In this document: in pieces, positions 8,393 to 16,735 of the stretch
Layout of the letters: every line of letters begins with the position of its first letter
Position numbering within the stretch: the stretch's first letter is position 1
Source: Paludisphaera mucosa
GTDB lineage: Bacteria; Planctomycetota; Planctomycetia; Isosphaerales; Isosphaeraceae
DNA length: 64,000 bases
NCBI RefSeq assembly: GCF_029589435.1
Contig: NZ_JARRAG010000002.1
Span: forward strand, 1,116,001 to 1,180,000
Reading direction: 5' to 3'
Position numbers and translations under genes: made by a program
Notes under the pieces: model-generated
Told to the model about the DNA's origin: nothing
The model's database searches: none
What the model saw: only the letters and a program-made list of their open reading frames with translations

Positions 8393-8538
8393 GAGACTGA
8401 CGGCTCCCGATGCTGCAACACATAACGATACGATCGAGGCTTTCGACTTGAATGCCGGCGATCGGACGGTATCATCATAGCGTCTCCCTTCGTGCGTGCG
8501 TTCCCCCAGCGGCCTTCCGGCCCCGGCTTCGAGCCGAC

Positions 8539-8985
8539 ATGACCCGACGACGCCGACCACCTTCGACGCCCCTCGCGCCCGCGGCGTTCCTCGCCCTGCT
8601 CGCGCTCGCCGCCCTTGCGCCGAGGTCGGCCGAGGCCGGTTGCGCGTCGCGCGGCCACGCCGTCGCGCGGCCCGGGGCGTTCGGGCTGGGGGCGCTCGCC
8701 GAGCTGTCGGGCGTCGCCGACGCCCGGGACGGCTCGGCGTCGGACGCGCCCCCGCCGGGCCGCGTCCCCCCCTGCTCCGGGCCCTCCTGCTCGGGAGGGC
8801 CGGGCGTCCCCCTGGCCCCCGCGATCGTCGCGCCCGACCTCGGGCGCGAGCTGTGGTGCAACACCGCCGCGGCCCCCCGTCGCGACCGGACGGGGCGCTC
8901 CCTCGCCTCGTTCGAGGACGCGCCGCTCCACCCCTCCTCCGCCCCGGCCGGCGTCGACCGCCCCCCTCGACGCCCCGCCGCCTGA
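8539..8985 (+). CDS. small secreted protein of unknown function
   Basis: The 148-residue product begins with a basic lead and a clear Sec-type signal peptide (about residues 12-33, AAFLALLALAALAPRSAEAG, cleavage after AEA). The mature part is Pro/Ser/Gly-rich with a small cysteine cluster (PPCSGPSCSGG), then LGRELWCNT and an Arg/Pro-rich end. I recognise no family. The antisense strand is also open but gives a low-complexity Arg/Gly/Ala product. The signal peptide is the main reason to accept the plus strand. It is divergent from the kinase-like gene. Confidence 0.5.
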   Translation: MTRRRRPPSTPLAPAAFLALLALAALAPRSAEAGCASRGHAVARPGAFGLGALAELSGVADARDGSASDAPPPGRVPPCSGPSCSGGPGVPLAPAIVAPDLGRELWCNTAAAPRRDRTGRSLASFEDAPLHPSSAPAGVDRPPRRPAA

Positions 8986-9292
8986 CCTTCGCCCGCGCCC
9001 GCCGTCCGGCCGCCTCGCGCATCGCGCGTGAGGCGTCGCCCCGGCGCGCCGAGCCGGAAGCCCCGGAACGTGCGTCCCAACGCGGCGGCGCCGGGCCGGC
9101 GCACGCCTGATCCGCTTCGGACGGGCTCCCGGCTCACGGCCCCGGCGCGCGGCCGTCCGCGATCCGTTCGTCCCGCGCCGCCATCGTGCGCGGCGGGACG
9201 TCGCACGGCCGCGCCGCGCCGACGGGCGCCGGCGATTCGCATCGATGATCGATCCATTATATTTCGCGACGATACGATGAGGAGGGCGTGAG
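8986..9292. other. intergenic region upstream of the CRTAC1-like gene
   Basis: No gene is supported. The last 50 bases turn AT-rich (TATATT at about 9258-9263, a possible -10 element) and are followed by a strong ribosome binding site, GAGGAGG, about 8 nt before the ATG at 9293. The rest is GC-rich with no clear structure. Confidence 0.5.
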
Positions 9293-11563
9293 ATGCAGCA
9301 CGAGACGAGGTGGCGCCGGAGGAAGGGCGTCGGCGCGACGCTGTTCGTCGGCCTGGTGGCGATCGGGGCGCTCGGGGCCGGGGTGAAGGTCTTCCTCCCC
9401 CGGCCGGCGGTCAAGGCCATGGCCGATCGGCGGTTGCCGTACCAGAAGCGGGGCGTGATCGACACCAGCGGGTTCTCGATGATCACCTCCGCGGTGGAGC
9501 CCTGGGCCCCGACGGCGACCCTGGCGGAGATCCGCGAGCACTGGGTCGGCGTCGGCAGGCGGGCGATCGAGAAGATGGAGCGCGAGGACGCCTCGGGCCG
9601 CGTCATGCTCGGCTCCCGGGTCGTCCACGACGTCGCCTGGGCCACCCTGCTCCAGGCCGAGGGGGATCCGGTCGCCGCCGGCGGCGTGCTGGCCAAGGCC
9701 CGCGCGCTGGCCGAGGCCGACGACGCCCTGGGCGTGAAGTTCCTGCCCAGCCTGGTCTACTTCCAGGGGGTCGCGGCGCTGCGGCGGGGCGAGAACGACA
9801 ACTGCGTCATGTGCCGGGGGGACAGCTCCTGCATCCTGCCGATCTCGAAGTCGGCGCGGCACAAGGACCCGACCGGCTCGAAGGCCGCGATCGGCTTCTT
9901 CACCGAGCTGCTGGAGAAGTTCCCCGACGACCTGGAGGCGATGTGGCTGCTCAACATCGCCCACATGACGCTCGGCCAGTACCCCGACGGGGTCGACCCG
10001 CGGTTCCGGCTGGACCTCGACCGCTACGTGAAGACCGAGTTCGACATCGGCCGGTTCCGCGACGTCGGCCAGGCGGCCGGCGTGAACCGCTACGACCAGG
10101 CCGGCGGCGCGATCATGGAGGACTTCGACGGCGACGGCCTGCTCGACCTCTTCATGACCTCGTTCGACCCCAAGCAGGCCGCCGGCTTCTTCCGCAACAA
10201 GGGCGACGGCACCTTCGAGGACCGCGGCGCGTCCGCCGGCCTGGCGGGCCAGTACGGCGGCCTCTACTGCGTGCAGGCCGACTACGACGGCGACGGCCTG
10301 ATGGACGTCTTCATCCCCCGCGGCGCCTGGCTCAAGACCCCCATGCGGCCCTCGCTGCTGAAGAACCAGGGGGGCGGCGTCTTCGTCGACGCGACCGACC
10401 GGGCGGGCCTCGCCGAGGCGATGAACTCCAACTCCGCCGCCTGGGCCGACTACGACAACGACGGCGACGTCGACCTGTTCGTCTGCGAGGAGCGGCGCAC
10501 CAACCGCCTCTACCGCAACAAGGGCGACGGCGCCTTCGAAGACGCCACGGTCGAGGTCGGCCTGGCGGACCCCTCGCGGACCTTCTGCAAGGGGGCCTGC
10601 TGGGTCGACTTCGACAACGACGGCGACCCCGACCTGTTCGCCAGCTTCCTCAACGGCCTGTCGCAGCTCTACCGCAACGACGGCGGCGAGTTCGTCGACG
10701 CGACCGAGGCCATGGGCGTGCGCGGGCCGATGACCGGCTTCTCGTGCTGGGCCTTCGACTACGACAACGACGGCTGGGTCGACGTCTTCGCCACGTGCTA
10801 CGACCGCTCGCTGGGCGACGTGGTCAAGGGGCTGCTGGGCCGCCCCCACGGCCGCTACCCGAACCGGCTGTACCGCAACGTCGAGGGCCGCAAGTTCGTC
10901 GACGAGACCCGCAAGGCCGGGCTCGACATGTGCTTCTCGACGATGGGGAGCAACTTCGCCGACTTCGACAACGACGGCTTCCTCGACTTCTACCTGGGCA
11001 CCGGCGAGCCCAGCATGGCGACCCTGATCCCCAACCGGATGTTCAAGAACGTCGAGGGCCGGCGGTTCTCGGAAGTGACGGGCTCGGCGGGCGTCGGCCA
11101 CCTCCAGAAGGGCCACGCCGTCGCCTGCGGCGACTACGACCGCGACGGCGACGTCGACCTCTTCGCGCAGACGGGCGGGGCCGTCGACGGCGACCGCTAC
11201 CACAACGTCCTGTTCCAGAACCCCGGCCAGGGCCGGCGCTCGCTGACGATCAAGCTGGTCGGCGTGAAGACGAACCGCGCGGCGATCGGGGCGCGGATCA
11301 AGGTCGTGTCCGCCGGACCGAAGCCGCAGGCGGTCCACCGGACCGTCGGCTCGGGCAGCAGCTTCGGGGCCAACGCCCTCGAACAGACCATCGGCCTGGC
11401 CGACGCCGAGGGGGCCGCCCTGATCGAGGTCTACTGGCCGACCAGCAAGACCACCCAGACCTTCCGCGACGTCCCCGCCGGCCGCGTGATCGAGATCACC
11501 GAGTTCGCGGCCGACTACCGCACGCTCGACGGCCGGCCGCAGGCGGTCGCGCTCCGGAAGTGA
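9293..11563 (+). CDS. CRTAC1-like protein: FG-GAP/VCBS repeats plus ASPIC/UnbV domain
   Basis: The 756-residue protein has an N-terminal signal anchor (about residues 12-30). A helical region follows (to about 250) containing an unusual NCVMCRGDSSC cysteine cluster. Then come at least seven calcium-binding-type repeats of the form DFDGDGLLDLF / DYDNDGDVDLF, the FG-GAP/VCBS beta-propeller. The C-terminus (about 640-720, SLTIKLVG, AIGARIKV, VGSGSSFGA) matches the ASPIC/UnbV domain that usually ends CRTAC1-type proteins. These are exported proteins, abundant in planctomycetes, assumed to bind ligands or the cell surface; no enzymatic activity is known. It is the first of several exported proteins in this part of the window and converges on the PVC-type CxxCH gene. 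Confidence 0.93.
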   Translation: MQHETRWRRRKGVGATLFVGLVAIGALGAGVKVFLPRPAVKAMADRRLPYQKRGVIDTSGFSMITSAVEPWAPTATLAEIREHWVGVGRRAIEKMEREDASGRVMLGSRVVHDVAWATLLQAEGDPVAAGGVLAKARALAEADDALGVKFLPSLVYFQGVAALRRGENDNCVMCRGDSSCILPISKSARHKDPTGSKAAIGFFTELLEKFPDDLEAMWLLNIAHMTLGQYPDGVDPRFRLDLDRYVKTEFDIGRFRDVGQAAGVNRYDQAGGAIMEDFDGDGLLDLFMTSFDPKQAAGFFRNKGDGTFEDRGASAGLAGQYGGLYCVQADYDGDGLMDVFIPRGAWLKTPMRPSLLKNQGGGVFVDATDRAGLAEAMNSNSAAWADYDNDGDVDLFVCEERRTNRLYRNKGDGAFEDATVEVGLADPSRTFCKGACWVDFDNDGDPDLFASFLNGLSQLYRNDGGEFVDATEAMGVRGPMTGFSCWAFDYDNDGWVDVFATCYDRSLGDVVKGLLGRPHGRYPNRLYRNVEGRKFVDETRKAGLDMCFSTMGSNFADFDNDGFLDFYLGTGEPSMATLIPNRMFKNVEGRRFSEVTGSAGVGHLQKGHAVACGDYDRDGDVDLFAQTGGAVDGDRYHNVLFQNPGQGRRSLTIKLVGVKTNRAAIGARIKVVSAGPKPQAVHRTVGSGSSFGANALEQTIGLADAEGAALIEVYWPTSKTTQTFRDVPAGRVIEITEFAADYRTLDGRPQAVALRK

Positions 11564-11577
11564 TCGACGGGGCTCGC

Positions 11578-11610
11578 CGCCGTCCCGCTCAGCGCCCGAG
11601 CGGGACGGCG
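11578..11610. terminator. perfect GC hairpin between convergent genes
   Basis: A 13-bp perfect stem (CGCCGTCCCGCTC / GAGCGGGACGGCG) with a 7-nt loop lies at the junction of the convergent CRTAC1-like and CxxCH genes. It includes the stop codon of the latter. There is no T-tract on either strand, so Rho-independent termination in the classic sense is uncertain; a shared bidirectional 3'-end hairpin is the likely role. Confidence 0.55.
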
Positions 11611-14519
11611 CCGTCCTGGTAGCGCCAGTCTTTCAGGAAGGTCAGGAGGTCGGCCATCTGGGCGACGGGGATCTTGGCCTCGAAGCCCTCGGGCATGAGC
11701 GAACGGCCGGTGGAGCGGACCTCGTCGATGGCCGAGCGGAGCAGCACCTCGGTCTTCCCCTCGGGGCGTTTGAGGGTCAGGCTGGAGGAGGTCTGGGCGG
11801 CGATGACGCCGTCGTAGACAGACCCGTCGGTGGTGGCGACGGCGTAGGCGACGTAGTTGCCGTCGATGGCCCGGTCGGGGTCGAGGATGTCGGCGAGCAG
11901 GGCCTCGCGGGTGCGGGCCCGGGTGTCGGCGATGTCGGGGCCGACGTCGACGCCGATCCCCGCGACGCGGTGGCACGTCGCGCAGTTGGCCTCGAACACG
12001 GCCCGGCCGCGCGTCGCGTCGCCGGCGGCGGCCACGGCCGGCCGGTACGCCTCGATCGCCTCGCGACGCCCGCCGGGGCGGCTCAGCAGCTTCTCGGCGC
12101 GGGCCCGGATCGCGGGGTCGGCGTGGGCCAGCAGCCGTTGCGACTGGGAGGCGTCGAGGTCGCCGGGGAGGACCTTCCCTCGCTCCATCGCGTCGAGCAG
12201 GCGGCCGATCCGCGCGGGGTCGCGCAGCAGGGCGTCGGCCGCGGCCCGGCGGACGCCCGGCAGGAAGGTCCGCCAGGGCTCGATGAGGCGGTCGAGCGCC
12301 TCGGGCCGGCCGAGGTCCCCGAGCGACCTCGCGGCGGCGGCGCGGACGTCCTGGTCGGCGTCGGCCGTCAGGAGCTTCGCGAGGACCGGCTCGGCCTCGT
12401 CGAAGCCGGCGAAGGCCAGCAGCCGCACCGCGGCGAGCCGGCCGGGCGGGTCGGCCGAGGGATCCGCGGCGAGGGCCGACGACCGGGCGAGCATGCGGCG
12501 GATCGCGGCGGCGGTCGGGCCGGGGAGCGTCTCCAGGAAGGGCCCGAACGCGGTGCGGGATCGGGCGACGCCCTCCACGAGGCCGTCGAGCGCCGCCAGC
12601 CGCCAGGCGTCGGCGGCCGGGCCGGCCAGGGCTTCGAGCGCGGCGGCGAGCGTCGCGGCCTCGGCCGGATCCTCGCCCGCGCCGACGAGCGCGGCCAGCT
12701 CATCCACCAGGGCGAGCCGGTCGGGGTCGGCGGGGGCGGCCTGGATGCGGTCGAGCACCTTCGCGAAGGCGACGGCGGCGTGGTCCGGCAGCGCGCTGGC
12801 GACGGCGAGCCGCGTCCAGCGATCGGCCGCGCCGGTCACGGCGATCGTCGCCAGGGCCTCGACCTTGCCGGCGTCGTCCCAGCCCCCGAGCGCCAGCGCG
12901 GCCTGGAACCGCACCCGCGGGTCGGCGTCGTCGGCGAGTCGCAGGACCCGATCGCGGACCGGCTCGCTCGCGGCGACCCTTGGCCCGGCCAGCAGCGCGG
13001 CCTGCTCGCGGACGCGAGGCTCCCCGGCGTCGAGCAGGACGACGATCAGGTCGTCCGTCAGCTTGCCCGCGGCTTCCAGAAGCCACGCGGCCTGCACCCG
13101 CGCCAGGCCTTCGCCCTCGCCGGCGACGAGGGCGGCCAGGCGATCGGCGGGGAGGGCCTCGGGGGCCTGCTTGAGCCGCCGCCGCGCGACGTCGCGATGC
13201 CAGGAGTTGCGATGGCCCAGGAGCGCGATCTCGTCGGCGTCGGCCGCGATCCGCCGCCGTTCCGGCGGGGCCGGCTTCGCGTCCGCGCGAACCACCTTCC
13301 AGATCCGCCCCCGATCGTCGCCGAGCCGCAGGTCGGGGCGGTTCTTCAGCTCCTCGGGCATCCATTCGGGATGCTCGATGACGGCGCGGTACATGTCGAC
13401 GACGTAGAGCGCGCCGTCGGGCCCGACGGTCAGGTTCACGGGCCGGAACCAGGGGTCGGTCGTCGCCAGGAACTCGACCCCCTCGCGCATCGGCCGCGAG
13501 CGGAAGCTGGCCCCGTCCGGCTCCAGGACCTCGGCGTGGACGAGGTTGCCGGTGGGCTCGCAGGTGAACCCCGCGCCGCGGTAGGCGTCCGGCAGGGCGT
13601 CGCCGCCGTAGATCAGGACGCCGCAGCATGCGGTGAACTGGCCGGCGTGCAGCGAGGAGGTCACCCAGTAGCGGCTGATCGGGAAGACCCGACCCCCTTC
13701 GCCGTCGATCGGGACGTCCTGCAGGACCTGGGCGACGGCGAGCCGGGGGTTGCGGCGGGCGGCCTGCTCGGGGAAGGCGACGTGGCGGAGGTGGTGGCGG
13801 TTCTCGCAGACGAACCGGTTCCCCCAGGCGTCGAAGGTCAGGCCGAACTGCGCAGGGCCGGAGACGGCCTCGGCGAGCCCGCGCGCGGGGTCGAACCGGA
13901 GGTCCTTGCCCGAGAGGTCGATCGGCTCGCCCTTCGCGTTTTCGGCCTTCACGAGCCCCCCGCGCAGGCCGTTGCCGACGTAGAGCCAGCCGTCGAGCCC
14001 GATCGACGGGTGGCTGACGCGGAGCTGGACGTTCTCGGTCGCGAAGCCTCTGTAGAGCGTCTCGCGGGCGTCGGCCCGGCCGTCGCCGTCGGCGTCGCGG
14101 AGGAACTCGATCGACGGCGCCATCGTGACGATCGCCCCGTCGCGCCAGGGGATCAGGCCGTTGGCGAACGGCAGGCCGTCGGCGAAGACCGTCGCCCCGT
14201 CGTAGACGCCGTCGCCGTCGGCGTCCTCCAGAATCTTGATGCAGCCCAAGGGCCGGCCGCCGTCCGGGGGCCCGTCGGGATAGTCGCGCATCTCGACGAC
14301 CCACATCCGCCCCCGCTCGTCGAAGGCGATCTCCACCGGGTCGATCACCAGCGGCTCGGCGGCGACCAGCTGCACCTTCAGCCCGGGGTCGACGCGGAAG
14401 AGCGCCTGCGCCGCCGCGGGCGAGAGCGGCGGCCGGGGCTCCTCGGCCGCCGCCGACGCGGCCAGCGAGGAGAGGAGGGCGAGCACGAGCACGACGGCGG
14501 CGGGGGGTCGGCGGGGCAT
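11589..14519 (-). CDS. PVC-type haem-binding CxxCH protein with glucose-dehydrogenase-like propeller and HEAT-like region
   Basis: The 976-residue protein has a Sec signal peptide (about residues 8-25). A beta-propeller resembling membrane-bound/soluble glucose dehydrogenases follows at about 40-400 (MWVVEMRDYPDG, DADGDGVYDG, GPDGALYVVDMYR). Then comes an Ala/Leu-rich repeat region compatible with HEAT repeats (about 430-800). The C-terminal cytochrome-like domain has the single haem motif CATCH at about 846-850. This domain order defines the PVC-type CxxCH family, found largely in Planctomycetota and Verrucomicrobiota. A periplasmic redox role, often assumed in oxidising sugars or polysaccharide fragments, is inference. 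Its length is normal for the family. The gene is divergent from the C69 peptidase gene. Confidence 0.93.
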   Translation of the reverse strand: MPRRPPAAVVLVLALLSSLAASAAAEEPRPPLSPAAAQALFRVDPGLKVQLVAAEPLVIDPVEIAFDERGRMWVVEMRDYPDGPPDGGRPLGCIKILEDADGDGVYDGATVFADGLPFANGLIPWRDGAIVTMAPSIEFLRDADGDGRADARETLYRGFATENVQLRVSHPSIGLDGWLYVGNGLRGGLVKAENAKGEPIDLSGKDLRFDPARGLAEAVSGPAQFGLTFDAWGNRFVCENRHHLRHVAFPEQAARRNPRLAVAQVLQDVPIDGEGGRVFPISRYWVTSSLHAGQFTACCGVLIYGGDALPDAYRGAGFTCEPTGNLVHAEVLEPDGASFRSRPMREGVEFLATTDPWFRPVNLTVGPDGALYVVDMYRAVIEHPEWMPEELKNRPDLRLGDDRGRIWKVVRADAKPAPPERRRIAADADEIALLGHRNSWHRDVARRRLKQAPEALPADRLAALVAGEGEGLARVQAAWLLEAAGKLTDDLIVVLLDAGEPRVREQAALLAGPRVAASEPVRDRVLRLADDADPRVRFQAALALGGWDDAGKVEALATIAVTGAADRWTRLAVASALPDHAAVAFAKVLDRIQAAPADPDRLALVDELAALVGAGEDPAEAATLAAALEALAGPAADAWRLAALDGLVEGVARSRTAFGPFLETLPGPTAAAIRRMLARSSALAADPSADPPGRLAAVRLLAFAGFDEAEPVLAKLLTADADQDVRAAAARSLGDLGRPEALDRLIEPWRTFLPGVRRAAADALLRDPARIGRLLDAMERGKVLPGDLDASQSQRLLAHADPAIRARAEKLLSRPGGRREAIEAYRPAVAAAGDATRGRAVFEANCATCHRVAGIGVDVGPDIADTRARTREALLADILDPDRAIDGNYVAYAVATTDGSVYDGVIAAQTSSSLTLKRPEGKTEVLLRSAIDEVRSTGRSLMPEGFEAKIPVAQMADLLTFLKDWRYQDGAVPLGR

Positions 14520-14687
14520 GGTCGAAGTCTCCTGGCGGGAGCCCGGGCGGATGCGCTCACTGTAGCGTCGCGGGGCCGCGATGCAACCGGCCTCCCGCGC
14601 CGGGGATTGTGCGGAGCGACGCCAGGACCTATCCTCGAAGGCTCATCCCAGGCCGGGGGATCGGGGGCGAAGGAAAAGGGAGGTCTG

Positions 14688-16328
14688 ATGAATCGGGATC
14701 GGCACGTTCTCCACGTCGGGCTCGTCGCGTGCGCGCTGGCGGCCTCGGCCGTCGCGTCGGCGCGGGCCTGCACGAGCATCCTCGTGAGCCGGGGCGCGTC
14801 GCGCGACGGCTCGGTGATGGTCACGTACTCGGCCGACGCGCCGTTCATGCCCAAACTTTTGCGCGTCGCCGGCGGCGTGCATCCGCCCGGGACGATGGTC
14901 GACGTCAAGGCGTGGGAGGACGACGAGGTCCGGGGCCAGGTCCGCCAGGCCGAGAAGACCTACACGGTCGTCGGCCTGATGAACGAGAACCAGCTCTCGC
15001 TCGTCGAGACCACCACCGGAGGCCGCAAGGAGCTGGTCGACCCGGACGGCCAGCTCGACTACGACGGCCTGATGCTGCTGGTCCTCCAGCGCGCCAGGAC
15101 GGCCCGCGAGGCGATCACGCTGGTCGACTCGCTCTGCCGCGAGTACGGCTATTCCAGCTCGGGCGAGAGCTTCTCCATCGCCGACAAGAACGAGGTCTGG
15201 CTGATGGAGCTGATCGGCAAGGGGCCGGGCGTCAAGGGCGTCGTGTGGGTCGCCGCCCGCGTGCCCGACGGCTGCATCACGGCCCATGCGAACATGAGCC
15301 GGATCACGACGTTCCCGCTGGACGACCCCGAGAACTGGCGGTATTCGGCCGACGTCGTCCAGTTCGCGACCGACCGGGGCTACTACAAGACCGACTCGGG
15401 CAGGCCCTTCAGCTACCGCGACGCCTACCACCCCGACACCTCGGCCTCCGCCCGCCGCGCCTGCGCGGGGCGGGTCTGGAGCGTCTACCGCCGCTCCGCC
15501 CCGGCCGCGAACTTCTCCGACGCCTGGTTCCGCGGCGAGGAGGGTTCCGAGGACTACCCGCTGTTCATCAAGCCCGACGCCCCCCTGGGCGTCAAGGACC
15601 TCATGGGCCTGATGCGCGACCACTTCGAGGGGACCCCGTACGACATGACCAAGGGCGTCGACGCCGGGCCGTTCGGCAGCCCCCTCCGCGCCCGCGACCT
15701 GACGTTCAAGGTCGACGGCCAGGGCTACATGTGGGAGCGGCCGATCTCGACGCAGCAGGCCGGCTTCGTCGTCGTCAACCAGATGCGGGCGAGCCTGCCC
15801 GACGCGGTCGGCGGCGTGACCTGGTTCACGCCCGACGAGGCGTCGACCTCGTGCTTCACGCCCTTCTACTGCGCCGTCGACGCCCTGCCCGCCTCGTACA
15901 CCGACGGCGACTACCAGAAGTTCTCGTGGGACTCCGCGTGGTGGGTGACGAACCTGGTCTCCAACCTGGCCTACGACCGCTGGTCGCGGGTGTACCCGGA
16001 CGTCCGCAAGGCCCAGGTCGAGCAGGAGGAGGCGCTGCTCAAGATGCAGCCGGTGATCGAGGAGACGGCCGCCAAGCTCGCCGCCGCCGACCCGGCGCTG
16101 GCCCAGACCTTCCTCACCAACTACTCGGTCTCCACCGCCGACGCCGTCTTCCGGCGCTGGCAGGCGCTGGCCCAAACCGTCCTGACCACCCACGTCGACG
16201 GCTACCAGAAGGACGTCCGCGGCGAGCCCAAGGCCCCCGGCTACTCGCCGGAATGGCTCCGCCAGGTCGTCGCCGGCCGCGGCGCGCAGCTCAAGCTCCC
16301 GGCCAGGGCCGCCGAGACCGACCACTGA
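14688..16328 (+). CDS. exported peptidase family C69 (dipeptidase, PepD-like)
   Basis: The 546-residue product has a signal peptide ending in ASARA, directly followed by C28-T-S. In the C69 family the cysteine exposed after removal of the leader is the N-terminal nucleophile, so the position fits an Ntn-hydrolase. Further family features are SILVSRGASRDGS, the GLMNENQLSL strand, GESFSIADKNEVWLMELIG and the AHANMSRI segment. C69 enzymes cleave dipeptides; here the leader suggests activity outside the cytoplasm. The start ATG is preceded by AAAAGGGAGG at a good distance. The length is typical. Confidence 0.9.
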   Translation: MNRDRHVLHVGLVACALAASAVASARACTSILVSRGASRDGSVMVTYSADAPFMPKLLRVAGGVHPPGTMVDVKAWEDDEVRGQVRQAEKTYTVVGLMNENQLSLVETTTGGRKELVDPDGQLDYDGLMLLVLQRARTAREAITLVDSLCREYGYSSSGESFSIADKNEVWLMELIGKGPGVKGVVWVAARVPDGCITAHANMSRITTFPLDDPENWRYSADVVQFATDRGYYKTDSGRPFSYRDAYHPDTSASARRACAGRVWSVYRRSAPAANFSDAWFRGEEGSEDYPLFIKPDAPLGVKDLMGLMRDHFEGTPYDMTKGVDAGPFGSPLRARDLTFKVDGQGYMWERPISTQQAGFVVVNQMRASLPDAVGGVTWFTPDEASTSCFTPFYCAVDALPASYTDGDYQKFSWDSAWWVTNLVSNLAYDRWSRVYPDVRKAQVEQEEALLKMQPVIEETAAKLAAADPALAQTFLTNYSVSTADAVFRRWQALAQTVLTTHVDGYQKDVRGEPKAPGYSPEWLRQVVAGRGAQLKLPARAAETDH

Positions 16329-16735
16329 CGAGAGGCCGCTCTCGAGGGGCCGTCGATCGCGACGCGACCCGAATCTCAACGACCTTCCCCCCTCGCGGGG
16401 GAAGGCGTCGCGAGGGCCCCTTCGTCCTTCATCGGAGTGACGCGGGAGTCGGGCTCGCGCCCAGCTTTCTGGACCTGTTTCGCCATCCGACGGCGAGCCG
16501 GTCCACTCTTGCCTCGAAGCGCCGAAGTCGGGCCCCCGTCGACATTTCGCAACATGGGTGTGAATTATCAACACCTTGCCATTCCCGTTTCCGGGTGTAT
16601 CTTAAATCCAAGCTTGTGTGGGCTATACTGCCCATCCCAGCTTTCATAGTCGTTGCAATCCGAAGCTTCGACGGCTGATCGAGGACCGGAACCGCCGCTG
16701 CGGGGCCGTGGCAATCTCTCCCCGGGGGCCAGGCG
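16329..16735. other. intergenic region upstream of the giant surface-protein gene
   Basis: No gene is supported. A half-unit of the REP-like repeat, with only the CTTCCCCC/GGGGGAAG hairpin, lies at about 16381-16407 just after the C69 gene. From about 16540 to 16650 the sequence is clearly more AT-rich than its surroundings and holds a plausible promoter. The leader between promoter and start is more than 100 nt. Confidence 0.6.
16576..16603 (+). promoter_or_regulatory. candidate sigma-70-type promoter for the giant gene
   Basis: TTGCCA and TATCTT are separated by 16 nt within the only AT-rich patch upstream of the giant gene. The match to TTGACA/TATAAT is reasonable but not perfect, and planctomycete promoters are poorly defined, so this is tentative. 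Confidence 0.3.

Noticed and set aside
8475-9257. A minus-strand gene opposite the small secreted protein at 8.5-9.0 kb
   Set aside because: Low-complexity Arg/Gly/Ala product with no start signal; the plus strand has a clear signal peptide.
9257-11338. A 690-residue minus-strand frame opposite the CRTAC1-like gene
   Set aside because: Repetitive Val/Asp/Gly-rich product generated by the complement of the DxDxDG repeats.
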